A DNA stretch of 64,000 nt, taken from Opitutaceae bacterium TAV5. GTDB lineage: Bacteria > Verrucomicrobiota > Verrucomicrobiia > Opitutales > Opitutaceae. Positions 8,232 through 19,800 of the stretch are shown in pieces. Where the stretch lies: positions 1,984,001-2,048,000 of the forward strand of contig CP007053.1 in the NCBI GenBank assembly GCA_000242935.3, in the 5' to 3' direction. Within the stretch, counting starts at the first letter, position 1. Every line of letters begins with the position of its first letter. Both the position numbers and the translations under genes were made by a program. Under the pieces are notes generated by a model. The model was not told the origin of the DNA and made no database searches. It saw only the letters and a program-made list of their open reading frames with translations.

Positions 8232-9410
8232 ATGCGCCCTGTTGACGACGAAAGAGCGGCCTTTTATTCCCTCGCCTTGCGATACCTGGTCGGTGAAGCC
8301 ACCAGCGAGGAGCGTGAACGGCTGGTTGCATTGCTGCAGCAACCCGACCTTCAGAAGATGTTCGATGACATGGACGCAGCCTGGTGCGAAGACCCGAAAA
8401 ACTGGGAGGAAGGATTCGATCTGGACGGCGCCAGCCGGAAAGTGATGGATGCCATCGGCCGGGAACGCGCCGCAGCTCCACTATCCCCGGTCGCCGCCGC
8501 TCCGGCAGATAAAGGCGATGCGACCAGCCCCACTCCTGCGCCCCGGCCAGGCCGCCGTCGATTCTGGCTGGCAGGCATCCGGAAGCGTTGTCCGGCTCCT
8601 GCCGTGTGGGCTGGCATCGCGGGCGCGGTTGCCGCGATCGCCCTGACATTCGGAATTGTCCTCCAGCCGAACCGCTCCCCGGAGGCCGTGCCGGGTAATG
8701 AGTCCGGCAATACCTGGATCGAACAAACCAACGGTGCCGGAGAGCGCCTCATGCTGACCCTGGGCGACGGGACAAAAATCACTCTCAATGCCGGGAGCTC
8801 CCTGCTGTATCCAAAATCTTTTGGCTCCCGGAACCGGGTTGTGCGCCTTTCGGGCGAAGCCTTCTTCGATGTCGCTCACGACCAGACACGACCCTTCATC
8901 GTCGAAACCTCGACGATGCGGATCACCGTTCTGGGCACACGGTTCAACGTCAAAGCCTTCTCCGACGGAACCAAGGCGCAGGTAACGCTTGTGCAAGGCA
9001 AGGTGGAGGTCACCCCCGTTGGCGGACCTGCCGTTTCCGCGGCGACAGCAAATCCGGTCACACTGACCGCCGGCATGCAATACACGCTCGCTCCCGCCAC
9101 GCATACCGGTCGAGTGACCACAGCCGCCGATGAGGACGCTACCGGCTGGATATCGGACAGGATCGTCTGGAACCGTGAACCCCTGCCCGACGCCATGCGC
9201 GAACTGGAGCGACGATATGGTATCATCGTCGAAATGAGCGACGCCCGGCTCGCAAACGAGACGGTTACCGGACGCTTCCAGTCCGAATCCATCCAGAATA
9301 TCTTCAAACTGCTGGCTGCAACCGGAGGCATCGACTACCGGATCGTGGACAACAACGGGAAAGTCGAGCGCGTGATCCTGCAGTACGTCAGCGCAGGAAA
9401 CGGGCAATAA
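8232..9410 (+). CDS. FecR-family anti-sigma/signal-transducing membrane protein, locus A
   Basis: From the ATG at 8232 (a TTG at 8226 would add two residues) the protein has 392 residues. A cytoplasmic N-terminal sigma-binding segment covers about 1-110, one transmembrane helix about 122-144, and a periplasmic FecR domain about 165-262 (GDGTKITLNAGSSLLYP, GEAFFDVAHD, VLGTRFNVKAF). A C-terminal domain of the DUF4974 type lies at about 305-385 (PLPDAMRELERRYGIIV). FecR proteins receive a signal from an STN domain in the periplasm and control the cognate ECF sigma factor. The gene follows the sigma factor and ends 185 bp before the convergent receiver gene. There is no obvious terminator hairpin after it, only a C-rich stretch. 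Confidence 0.93.
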   Translation: MRPVDDERAAFYSLALRYLVGEATSEERERLVALLQQPDLQKMFDDMDAAWCEDPKNWEEGFDLDGASRKVMDAIGRERAAAPLSPVAAAPADKGDATSPTPAPRPGRRRFWLAGIRKRCPAPAVWAGIAGAVAAIALTFGIVLQPNRSPEAVPGNESGNTWIEQTNGAGERLMLTLGDGTKITLNAGSSLLYPKSFGSRNRVVRLSGEAFFDVAHDQTRPFIVETSTMRITVLGTRFNVKAFSDGTKAQVTLVQGKVEVTPVGGPAVSAATANPVTLTAGMQYTLAPATHTGRVTTAADEDATGWISDRIVWNREPLPDAMRELERRYGIIVEMSDARLANETVTGRFQSESIQNIFKLLAATGGIDYRIVDNNGKVERVILQYVSAGNGQ

Positions 9411-9595
9411 CAGCACGCCCCCCGGGAGTCCAGGTCCCCCCCCTCCCCCCCGAAATTTTTTAACGGCGCCTTCTTGCGCGTGCAGACCGCGCGGCGCGAG
9501 TCGCCGCCCTGGCCTTGATCGACTGTTCGTGGACCGCCTCGTTTTTCTCCTGCGTGAATTTCGCCAGCGGAAGCCGAACGGGATTAACGCGCCGA

Positions 9596-10063
9596 TCATT
9601 TCGCCTGGTTATGCGCCTCTCTCACCGCTGCCTTCAGGTCAGCATGGTTTTCCGGAGTCAGCACGAGAAAGGGCACATCAAATTTTTCGTAACGCTGTTT
9701 TTCAACGGGAGTGATTTCCTCGAGTCCGATGGCGAGGATCGGGCCGGTGCAGCCGGCCTCGCGCAGAGCGCGCACCACGCGCAGGCCGGAGCCTTCCGCC
9801 GTCTGATGGTGATCGACGATGATCACGTCGAAGGGACCGATATCCGTCGCCGCGCCAGGCTGCGGTTGTGGCTGCATTCGCGCCCGTGTCACAAATGCGA
9901 CAGCCTGCGCCGCGTCGTCGGCATAACTCCACTCGCACTCCACCTCCTGCATCAGGTACCCCACCGTCTTGCGCGCGAGCCAGTGTGACTCCACATACAA
10001 CAGGCGTAACGGCGGTGTTCCCCGTCCGGTGACAACGATCTTTCTTTCGGTCTGTTTCTTCAT
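9596..10063 (-). CDS. Degenerate response-regulator receiver-domain protein
   Basis: This 155-residue protein is a receiver-like domain with no output domain. The phosphoacceptor candidate is Asp84 in DVIIVDHH. The usual acidic pair is reduced to YVES near residue 25, and the conserved lysine of the beta5 KP motif is missing (VLTPENH at about 135-140). It may therefore not be a normal phosphorylated switch. Its ATG overlaps the stop of the upstream winged-helix gene (TGATG), which indicates translational coupling. It is the last gene of the locus B operon headed by TpsB. No adjacent histidine kinase was found. The nearest is at 41027-42391 on the other strand. Confidence 0.75.
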   Translation of the reverse strand: MKKQTERKIVVTGRGTPPLRLLYVESHWLARKTVGYLMQEVECEWSYADDAAQAVAFVTRARMQPQPQPGAATDIGPFDVIIVDHHQTAEGSGLRVVRALREAGCTGPILAIGLEEITPVEKQRYEKFDVPFLVLTPENHADLKAAVREAHNQAK

Positions 10064-10857
10064 CAGGCAGTCTTTCGGGATTCGGCAAAATCACTGCCGG
10101 GGATAGTCGCCTCTACGACCGCCTCCGCGAGGCCGTCGGCCCGCCCGCCGCCCAGCTTCCGCAGCCGGATCAGGAAATTCCGGATACCTCTTCCGAAATC
10201 CGTCATCCGGTATTCGCCCGGCCGGTCGCGGACAAAGCGACTGCGCACGAGGAGACCGCGTGTTTTCAGAAACCGCAGCATCAGCCCGGCCTCCTGCCGG
10301 GCGGCGGCGGCCGCCGCTTCCGGCATCCCGTCCAGCAGATCGTTCGCCGCAAATCCTCCGGCCGGCGGCAGACGCTCCAGCCACGCGGCCATTCCCCGCT
10401 CGCGCAGCACCCGCCGCACGGTCACCGCCGACGCACCGGCTTTCGTTCTTGTCCGCAACACCTGCACCGGATGCGTATCCAGCGTCTCCGCCAGCCGGTC
10501 CAGCCAGTCCAGGTCATCCAGCAGCCCCAGCAGCTCCTGACCCCGGAGGCTCAGGCCATGCCGGCGCTTTCCGCCGGCCCCGGCCTTCCTCTTGACGACC
10601 CCCTCGGCCATCAGCACGTCGAGAAGCGGGCCGGCCACCTTCCCCGGCCTGCGCCGCTCCGGAGCCTCGCCCAGCCGGCGAAACTGCGCCAGGTACACCG
10701 GCTTGCGCAGCACCACGTCGAGCACACGCCGCAGGTTGCCGGACGGAACGGGACCGGCAGCGATGGCAGAGATGGTTGCAGATGATTTCAAGGTCAGGTG
10801 TGGATACACAGGGCGATAGCCGGCCCGTTGTTTCGGCCGCCCGACCGACCCCTGCAC
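10063..10857 (-). CDS. Predicted protein with two winged-helix-like segments
   Basis: The 264-residue frame is not a family I can name. It shows two segments that look like winged helix-turn-helix folds. The first is at about residues 40-110 (LRRVLDVVLRKPVYLAQF, then LLDVLMAEGVVKRK). The second is at about 168-235 (LMLRFLKTRGLLVRSRF, then EYRMTDFGRGIRNFL). This suggests DNA binding, possibly as a regulator of the preceding TpsA gene, which ends only 12 bp upstream. The start is uncertain: the frame opens at 10857, but a GTG or TTG about 25-30 codons later would fit the homologous core as well. Its stop overlaps the start of the receiver gene. Confidence 0.6.
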   Translation of the reverse strand: MQGSVGRPKQRAGYRPVYPHLTLKSSATISAIAAGPVPSGNLRRVLDVVLRKPVYLAQFRRLGEAPERRRPGKVAGPLLDVLMAEGVVKRKAGAGGKRRHGLSLRGQELLGLLDDLDWLDRLAETLDTHPVQVLRTRTKAGASAVTVRRVLRERGMAAWLERLPPAGGFAANDLLDGMPEAAAAAARQEAGLMLRFLKTRGLLVRSRFVRDRPGEYRMTDFGRGIRNFLIRLRKLGGGRADGLAEAVVEATIPGSDFAESRKTA

Positions 10858-10869
10858 GTGTCGTCCGGT

Positions 10870-13800
10870 TTATCTGTTTACCATTGCCAGCGGGCTTTCT
10901 GCCGGTTCCGGAGCCGCCGCCGTTTTCTTCGCTTCTTCCTTGGTGCCTCCGTAACCGAGCACCTCCACCTCGATGATCGAGGGCATGACCGGCGGAGCCG
11001 GGCTGCGGCGGGCTTCGGCGGCGGCTTCCATCGCGCCCGCCGTGGCGGCATTGGCGGTATTGCTGGCCGCCGTGATCGCTCCGAGGTTCGGCATGGCGGC
11101 CACCGGAATGCCGGTGGCGTTGCCCTGCACCTGGATGTTGGCGGCATTGATGATCTGGAGCGCGGCCAGATTGATATTACCCGACACGCGGATGCCCGCC
11201 TCGCCGACGTCGATCGTGCCCAGCGGCGCGATCAGGTCCACGTCGCCGGGGGGAACTTCCGGGATCGGATTGAGCGTGGCGATGCCCGCGCCGCTGCTCG
11301 GCACGGTCGGCGACAGCGTCACGTTGCCGTAGTTGTCGTAAACCCGCTTGGGCGGCGTATAGACAATCGTCGTCTTGCTGCCGCGTCCGGCGTTAATGTC
11401 GCCTTCCGCCGACCAGCCGAAGATGTCGCCGCCGAAGGTCGTCATGATGCGCGAGAGGCCGAGCAGGAGGCTGCCTTGGCTGTAGGTCTGGATGTCACCC
11501 GCGCCTTGCGTGACCACGCCCGCGGTCGCGGGAGGCACCTGCCCTTCCATGCCGACCATCACCTGCCCGCCCGGAGCCAGCATCTGGATGTCGCCGCCGA
11601 AGAGCGTGCGGATGCCCGAGCCGCCAAACATCGTGATGTCGCCCGGACGCGTGATCTCGTTGCCGGCCGCATCGGTCTCGGGGAACAGCGTGGCGATCAT
11701 CTGGCGGCCCCGCAGGTAGCTGGCGAAGCGGCGGCTTTCCGGGTTGTTGTATTCGCGGCCGCCTTCGCGCAGTTCGTTGTAATAGACCGAGCGCAGGAAG
11801 ACGCGTTGCTGCCCGGGCGTCAGTTCCGTCGAAAACCAGGCCAGCGCGGCCTCACTGTCGGCGGCCTCGTAGTTGTAGTTTTCCTTCAACCACGCAATCA
11901 ATTCCTCGTCGTAAACCTTGGCGACTTTGCCCGCGTTTTCGGGATAATCGGGATGCGACAGGGGCAGCTCCGGGTTGGCGAGGTTGGCCGGGTCGAGGTA
12001 GAGGTCGCGCACGGCGTCCCAAGCCACGCCGTTGGCCATGCCGGCCATCAGGGCGATGTCGGCGCCGGGGCGGTTGTCGCCGGGGAGGACCGCGCCCCGG
12101 CTGGTCAGCGTGCCGTTGTCGCCCTGGTAGATGTGGCGGCCGGCGGTGACTTCCAGCGCGCCGGGGCCGTAGATTTCCGCGTTGGCGTGGATGATGTCGC
12201 GGCCCGCCGAGAGGAGCGAGACGTCGGTGTCGCGGGCGTTGAGGATGAGGTTGGGCATATCGTAGTAGGAGCCGGCGGGGCCGCCGAAGGCCACGATGTC
12301 GCGCCCGGCGAGGATGTGCGCGGCTTTGGCCACCGGGAGGCGGGTGGTGACGCCGTAGCTGCTGGCGAGGTCGCCCATGCGGAAGCTCACGATGTCGCCC
12401 TCGGCGGCGTAGATGCGCATCGGGTCGGCGTCGGCGGCGTGCAGGTTGGTGAGCGGCATGTCCGGCTGGAAGGCGAAGTAGCCTTGCGTGGGCGTGCGCG
12501 TGCCCTGGTCGCCTTCGTAGCGCGGCAGGCCGTAGGCGATGAGCGTGTTGGTGAGGGCGTAGGCGTCAGTGAAATAGGTCGTGCCTGGCCCGGCCAGGAT
12601 GTAGGCGGGTTTGAAGGGGTTGGGGATGAGTTCCAAGCCGGCGCTCGCGCCGGACATGGCGAGGCGCGCGGGGCCTCCGATGACGCCGGCGTAGATGGAA
12701 TCCATCGCCAGCAGTTCGAGCTGGCCGGTGGCGGAGGGGACCAGTTCGATGGTCATCGGCGAGTTGGTGTTGCGGCTGCCGTAGTAGATGCTGCCGGCGG
12801 CGGCGGTGGCGTAAAACCTGGGCGTGGTCAACAGCAGGCCCGAAGTCCCCAGGCCGAAGGGCGCGATGTCGCCGCCGGCGGAGAAGAGCGAGACGGCGGT
12901 GTCGTCCCGCCAGAGGGAAAACCAGGTCAAGGCGGTGTTCTGGCTGGCGGGGTCGGGTTGGTAGTCGAAGAGGCGGGTGTTGGCGCTGTAGATGTCGCCC
13001 ATGGTGGCGTCGCGGGGGATGTTGACGGAGAGGTTGCCGCGGGTGCGGAAGGCCACCGCGCCGTCGCCGGGCGTGATTTGCGGGGCGCCTTGCGGCGTGT
13101 AGGCGTAGCCGCTGGATATGCCCCCGGCGGCGTAGATGTCGGGCGCGCGGGGGTCGCCGGCGGAGAGGGCGCCGTAGGCGGGCTTGAGGAAGCCGATGGC
13201 GGCGGCCTCCAGGCGGATGTCGCCGCGCAGGTTGGTGAAGGAGCCGCCGTCCATGTCGAGGTAATCGAACGAGGCGAAGGGGTTGAGGCGGCCGCCGATG
13301 CGCACGTCGATGTCGCCGCCGCCGGTTTGCGTGATTTCGCCGCCGGTGACGACGCCGTCCCGGGTCGTCACGGAGGTGACGCGGCCAGTCGAGCCGACGG
13401 CGACGAGCAGGGAGGTGCTGTAAACGTCGTCGTTGCCATACTGGCTGCGCTTGACGGGCGAGGCGAGCACGCCGGCGTCGCCGCCGACGCGGATGCGGAC
13501 GTTGCCGCCGCCGAGGGCGCCGAAGCCGGAGAAGCCGTAGAGGGCGGCGGCAGGTTTCTGGTTATAGGTGATCGGGATGAAGGTGCCGAAGTTGAGTCCC
13601 CAGGCGGTTTTGATGCCGAGGGCGTCGTCGCCGCCTTGTTTCCAGAGCCAGTTGGAGACGGACTGGTTGTCCAGCGTGCCCTGTTTGTAGGTGTAGGCGG
13701 AGAGGTCGCCCTGGACGGCGATGGTGAGGTCGCCGCCGTGGTCGGGATACCAGACGGAGCGTTCGCCGAGGGCGGAGGCCCAGTCGGCGAGGGTCGCGCC

Positions 13801-16800
13801 GAGCACGATGCCGGGGGGAAGGGGGAGGCGGAAGGCTTCGTCGCCGCCGCCGGGCAGCTCGGTGTCGGTGCCGGCGGTGTAGATGCCGTAGGGGGCGGTC
13901 TGGGTGAAATCGCCGCCGGCGAGGAGGTCGAGGCTGCCGACGCCGGTGCGGATGACGTTGAGGCCGGGCTGGCCGATGTTGCTGCGGCGGAGGTTGTCGA
14001 GCGTGAGGTTGCCGGCGTGGCCGGCGGCGGCAAGCGCGGGCGCGGAGAGCAGGGCGCGGGCGTCGGCGGCGGAGAGGTCGGCGCCGGCGGCGAGGCGGAT
14101 GTCGGCCGAGAGGCTGCCGGGGGCGAGCATGGGGGCGACAGCGTGGAGGAGGCGGGCTTCCGCGTCGTAGATGGCCTCGGCGATGTTGGTGCCGGCGGGG
14201 AGGATGTCGCCGGCGAGGAGCGGTAGCGGGTCGGTGAGGATGTAGTTTTTGGGCAATGAGGTGCCGGGCGGGATGACGAAGGCTTCAACCTCGTACTCGT
14301 TGCCGGAGTAGAAGCCGACTTGGGCGCTGATGATCGTGCCTTTGGGCAGCAGGGTGCCGGGGGGGATGGCGGGGTTGTCGCGCGCGTTATACTCGGTGCC
14401 GTCGGGGAGGCGGATGTATTGGTCGCCGCCGACACGCTCAGTGCTGGCGCCCGTCGTGAAGTCCTTGGCCAGCGTCACATCGACAGGCGCCCTGTTATAG
14501 GCGCCAATCGTGAAGCCGCTGAATTTGACGGTGGCGTTGGCGGGGTTGTTGGCGCTCAGTTTGGTGCCCGCGTAGAAGGTGGTGCCCTCCGCGAGATTGC
14601 GCGGCAGTTTGTCGCCGGGCAAATAGGTTTTGGGCGTTCCGCCCTGGCTCGCCACGACATCCACCCTGCCGGTTTCGACAACGGGCAGGTCATTGGGGTC
14701 CGGGAAGGCAAAGTAATAACCGAAAGTGGTTTGGTTATAGGGAACGTGCCACAGGATCATGGTCGTGGTCGCGGTTTCGCCGCCGGGGAGTTCGTCGGGG
14801 CCGGAGAAGGTGACGGGGAAGGGCAGGCGGGAGCCGCTGTCGAACTTCGTGCCGGCGGGCAGGTTCAGGTCGAAGGTGAGCACGGTGTCGGCGGCGACCC
14901 TGCCGGCGGCGAGGAGGAGGGCGCGGTCGTCGGGCGTGGGTTTGGCCTGGGCAAAGCCGTCGGTGATGCTGCCCTTGATGACGAGGTCGGCGGGGGCGCG
15001 CAATTGAAGGGCGAGGGGCTCGCCCGCGCCGTAGCTGGCGGAGGCGGGGTCGCGGTCGGCGGCGGGGCCGTAGCGGTAGCGGGAGAGGTCGAGGTCGCCG
15101 GGGACGGTGAGGTTGCCGCCCGAGGCGTCGCCGCCGGTGATTTCCACGCCGGGGCGCAGGTGGAAGGCGTCGTCGTGAGCCTTGAGCCCGGCGAGGCGGT
15201 TTTGGAGGGCGGTGTCGGCGAGGGCGTTGGCGTAAAAGACCTGGTTTTGTTCGTCGATCTGGTCGAGGCCGGCGAAGCCTTTTTGCGGGTCGGCGTAGGT
15301 TTCGGCGTCGGTGGTGGTTTTGGTCAGGTTGTCGGGCGAGGTTTCGGTGGTGGTGACGGTGCCGATGGCAGTGTCGGGGGGGGCCATTGTCACCGTGGTT
15401 TCGAGGGTCTGGAGGAGTTCCACGCTCGTGACGGTGGTGATGAGCCTTCCGGGGGTGGAGTCATCGATGACGGTGTCGATGCTGGGCGGGGTGTCGAGGG
15501 TGACGAGGGTGGAGGTCTGGCTGACCTCGCGGTTGGCGTTGGTGGCTTTGAGCGTGTAGTAGTAGGAACCGGTGGAGTCGTAGCAGCCGAAGAGCTGCGT
15601 GCCGGAGGGCACGCCGTCGATGTCGATCATCACGTCGGCGGTGAGCGTCGCGTCGTTCATGACGATGTAGCCGATCTGGTCGCCGGGATTGTAAACGGTG
15701 CCGTCGCCGCCGGTGATTTTCCCGGAGACGAGCGTGGCCTTGCCGCTTTTCAGGCCGGTGGCGCCGGGGAAATAGAGGCTAAATATATAAGGATAAGTGG
15801 AGTAGTCTGCCTGGAGGGTCAAGCCGAGGGCATAGTTCGGCTCGACATAGTCGGGGTAGCCAACGGTCAGGTTCTCGCCAAAGGGAAAGCTCTCGCCCGG
15901 AAACGTGGTGACAGTGACGGTAACGGTGCGGGTCATCGTTTCCAGAAGCGTGCGGGTGGTGGTTTGGAGTTCGTTGGTGCTGACCGGCGAGTCGGTGCCG
16001 TTGTCCTGCACGATGGAGCCGTTTTCGTCGGCGGGGGAGTAGGTCCACCAGGCGTTGAGGGCGATGGAGTCTGCGCCGCGGATGTCGAGGGGGCCGGAGG
16101 CGTCGATGTTGATGTCGCCGCCGGTTTCGTCGGCGCGGCGGGCGTTGAGGGTAAGGCGGCCGCGGTCCACGCCGTCGGGCGAGGAGAGGTCGAGGGTGGC
16201 GCCGGCGTCGAGGCGCAGCCAGCCCTCGGCGGAGGAGAGTTCGATGTGGGCGCGGTTGAGGGCTTCGACGGGCTGGCCGTAGCCGTCGAGCTGCATCTCC
16301 GTGCCGCGCGCGTCGAGGACGGCGGTGGAGGCGAGGCGAAGGTCGTCGCGGGAGGCAAGGCGGATGGAGCCGGGGCGCGGGCCGGAGGCGTCGATGAGGC
16401 CGTTGACGGTGAGGCTGCCGTTATCGACGGAGACGGAGATGTCGCGGGCCTTGAGGTCGTCGCCGATGAGGAGGTCGCCCTGGGTGAAGCGGAAGGAGCG
16501 GGCGGCGGAGAAGCCGTCCTGGGTGAGGCGGGTGTTGAGGGCGGCGAAGGCGGAGGAGAGGGCGGCGGTGTCGTCGGCGATGAGGCGTGCGCGGAGGTCG
16601 AAGGAGCCGCCATCGTGCCCCTCCCCGCCGGTGGCGAGGAGTTCGCCGTCGAGGCGGACGCGGCCCGAGAGGGCGGAGAGGGTGAGCGAGCCGGCGTCCT
16701 CGCCGGGGGCGGAGAGGTCGATTTGCGCGCCGGCGCGGTGGGTGATGTTGCCGGAGGCGCTTTCGAGGGAGGCGTCGCCGCCCCAGGTGTGGCGGGTGAC

Positions 16801-19800
16801 GTCGTGGAAGGCGACGGGGAGGCCGGAGAGGTCGAGACGGGCGGCATCGGCGAGGGTGATGTCGCCCGCGGCGGAGAGGGTGAGCCTGCCGCTGTGGAGG
16901 ATGATGGAGGAGGCGATGTCGATGGAGGAGGCGGTGTGCAGGCCGATTTCCGCGCCGAGGCCGGAGGCGGCGGGCACAGAGGCGGCGGCGGAGGGAGCGG
17001 TGACGTCAATCGGGCCGCCGGCGTGGAAGTGGAGGAAGGCGGCGGAGTCGCCGGTGAGGAGCGGGGTGTTGAGGTGGAGGGCGCCGCCGGCGCCGGCGTA
17101 GGCGGCGGGGTCGAAGGCGTCGAGGGCGGCGGGGTTGTCGCCGGTTTGGTAAACGGAGAGGGTGCTGCGGGCGTTGGCGGTGATGGCGGAGGAGGCGTTG
17201 AAGGCCACATCGGAGAAGCCGAGCATGAGGCGGTCGAAGGTGATGGAGGTGTCGGGCCGGGAGGGGGAGGGGTAGCCGAAGACGATGGAGCCGGCGTCGA
17301 TGACGAAGCGGCCGGAGCCCGCGCCGCCGTCGCGCAGCGCGCCGGGCCGGGCGCTGGAGGAGACGAGGCCGTAGGAGCTTTCGGCCTCGAAGACTTCGGC
17401 GCCGTTCCAGACGAAGGTGTCGGTGGTTAGGCGGACGGTGTCGGCGGCGGAGCCGTAGCCGTAGAGGGCGGGGCTGTTGAAAACGAGTTGGGCGAGGCTG
17501 GAGCGGCCGGTGGCGGGGTCGATGGTGTTGAGGGCGATGTCGCCGAAGAAGTTGATGGATTGCGAGGCGCCGAGGATGAGCGTCTCGACGGCGGGGGCGC
17601 CGGAGGCGAGGTCGCCGGCGAGGAGGCTGTCGAGGATGGACTGGTTGAGGATCATGCCGTCGGGCAGGGGGCCGGCGGCGGCGAGGGCGTCGGAGGAGCC
17701 GATGTTGAAGGAGGGGACGGTGAGGAAGAGGTTGCGCGTGCCGAAGCGGGCGAGGCCCTCCATGTTCAGGCCGCGGTCGGCGTAGAAGCCGATGGAGCCT
17801 TCGGAGCGGAGGGAGACGCCTTCGCCGAGCGTGATGGAGGAGGTGTTGAGGCCGGCGGGGGAGTTGAGGACGAGCAGGCCGTTGGAGACGGCGAGCAGAG
17901 CGAGTTCGCCATAGGCGCTCGGCGCGTCGCCAAAGAGGAGGCCGGCGGAGGAATCGGGCGAGGCGATGCCGCGCCCGAGGGTGTCGATGGCCGCGCCGCT
18001 TTCCAGCGTGATGGTGTCGCGGGAGGCGAGGATGACTTGCGAGCCGCGCAGGGTGACGCCGCCCTCGATGAGCAAATCGTAGCCGAGCTGCCCCATGCCG
18101 CCGGTGGAGACGGAGAGGGCGGTGGCGCCCTGCGAGGGGACGCCGCCGATGTAGAGATTGGGGGCGTTGACGCGGTCGAGGGCGTCGGAGGAGACGGTGA
18201 TGTAGGCGCCCCGGTCGGCGGTGTCGCGGTTTTCCGTGGCGCTGCCGGGGGCGGTGATGACGAGGTTGACATAGCGGCTGCTGGAGAGCGCAAAGCCGCC
18301 GTCGTAGCCGCCGGGCGCGGCGGAGAAGTCGGCCAGGCCGTCAAAAACGAGGGCGCTGTTGGCGTCGCCCTCGGGATAGTCGCCGGGCGAGAAGGTGAGG
18401 TATTTGCCGTCGGCCTCCAGCCGGGGGCGGAGGTTGCCAAAGATGCCGGCCTGCTCCACCTGGTGGGCGGCGAAACTTTGCTCGTTGTAGTGCGCCCAGG
18501 TGCGGAAGACCGCGCCGGGCGTGACGGTGACGAGGCGGGGCAGCGCATCGCGGATGCCGGCGCCGGCGACGCCCTGCTCGCCCATCATGGCAAAGGAGCC
18601 GTCGCGCTGCGCGGTGACGCCCTCGAAGGGCCGGCCGCCCGCCACGCCCAGCTCGACGCGGTAAGCGCCGGGGAGCAGCGCGTAGTTGGCCGGCAGGAGC
18701 GTGTAAGTGCCGGCGGGCAGGCCGGGGACGCCGGCGGGAATGGTGATTTGTTGGCCGATTTCGGGCACGGCGCCGGTCCATTGCGAGGCGTAGCCGCCGG
18801 CGACGGGGGCGGTGGCGACGCCGGGGACGATGGCAAAGACGCGCCCGCCGGGGTTGCGCGGATAGAGCAGCGTGTCAACCGAGCCGCCGCGACCGGTGAC
18901 AAACGCGCCGCCGAGGAGGTGGCCGCCGCCGGAGAGGTCGAGCAGCGAGCCGGCGCCGCTGTGGAAGGAATCCGCGTTGACGGTCACCACGCCCTGGGCT
19001 CCCACGTAGGCGCCGAGGATGGCGGAGGTCGCTGCTTTTTCGCCGTTGACGAGGTAATCGACGCCGTCGGCGGTGCCGCCGTAGGGCATGAGCAGGCCGC
19101 GCGCGCTGACGGAGGTGATGCTGCCGTCGAGCAGTTCCACCAAGCCGCCGTTCGTGAGGCCGCCGGTCAGGGTGATGGAGCCGAGGGGCGCGCGGACGAT
19201 GCCGCCCTGCCGGACGGTTTGCGCGCCCAATTCCAACTGGCCGAAGACCGAGAGCGGCACGGCGGGCGTCTCCGCGCCGACGCGCTCGATGGCGAGCAGG
19301 TCGCCGGCGGTGACGCGGGCCAGCGTGTTGCTCGTCGGGTAGAGTTGCGCGGCGGCGAGGGTGAGCTCGCCCGGCGCCTGAACGAGGGTGCGCCGGTCGA
19401 GGCTGCTCGATGAAGTGGAGGCGACGGAGGGCAGGAAACGCAGGTCGCCGGCGCTTTCGACGCGGACTTGGGCGTAGTCGATCTTCGCGAGGTGGCGGAA
19501 ATCCACCAGGCCGCCCGCGATGTCGAAGGAGCCGCCGGCGGGGAGGACGGGCGCCCGGTCGGGATACACGTCCGAGCCGCCGCCAGTCAGCACCGACCAG
19601 CCGTCCACGTAAACATACGGGGCGGCGAGGGAGACGCGCGCGCCCTCGGCGCTGTTGCCCAGGTAGCCCTTGGAAAGCGTGAGGCTGCGCGCCAGGCTCA
19701 GGCTCACGTCGCCGTCGAAGACGATGCCGTGCCGCCCCCAGAGCGAAACGCTGTCGAAGCCGCCCGCGGTGATTTGTTCGACGCTGACGCGGGCCGCGCC

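Noticed and set aside
9411-9452. A C-rich tract after the FecR gene considered as a terminator.
   Set aside because: No stem can be drawn with a following T-run. It is only a low-complexity stretch.
9459-9600. A short minus-strand frame after the receiver gene reading VNPVRLPLAKFTQEKNEAVH and then a basic Ala/Arg tail ending in TAA.
   Set aside because: It looks somewhat protein-like and shares an 18-nt string with 38079-38096, but it has no ATG, GTG or TTG after its preceding stop, so I cannot support it as a gene.
10798-17430. Two long plus-strand open frames (1142 and 1036 codons) opposite the giant TpsA gene.
   Set aside because: They are antisense to the TpsA frame, rich in Gly, Val, Arg and Ala as expected from the complement of GC-rich repeats, and contain no signal peptide or domain motif.
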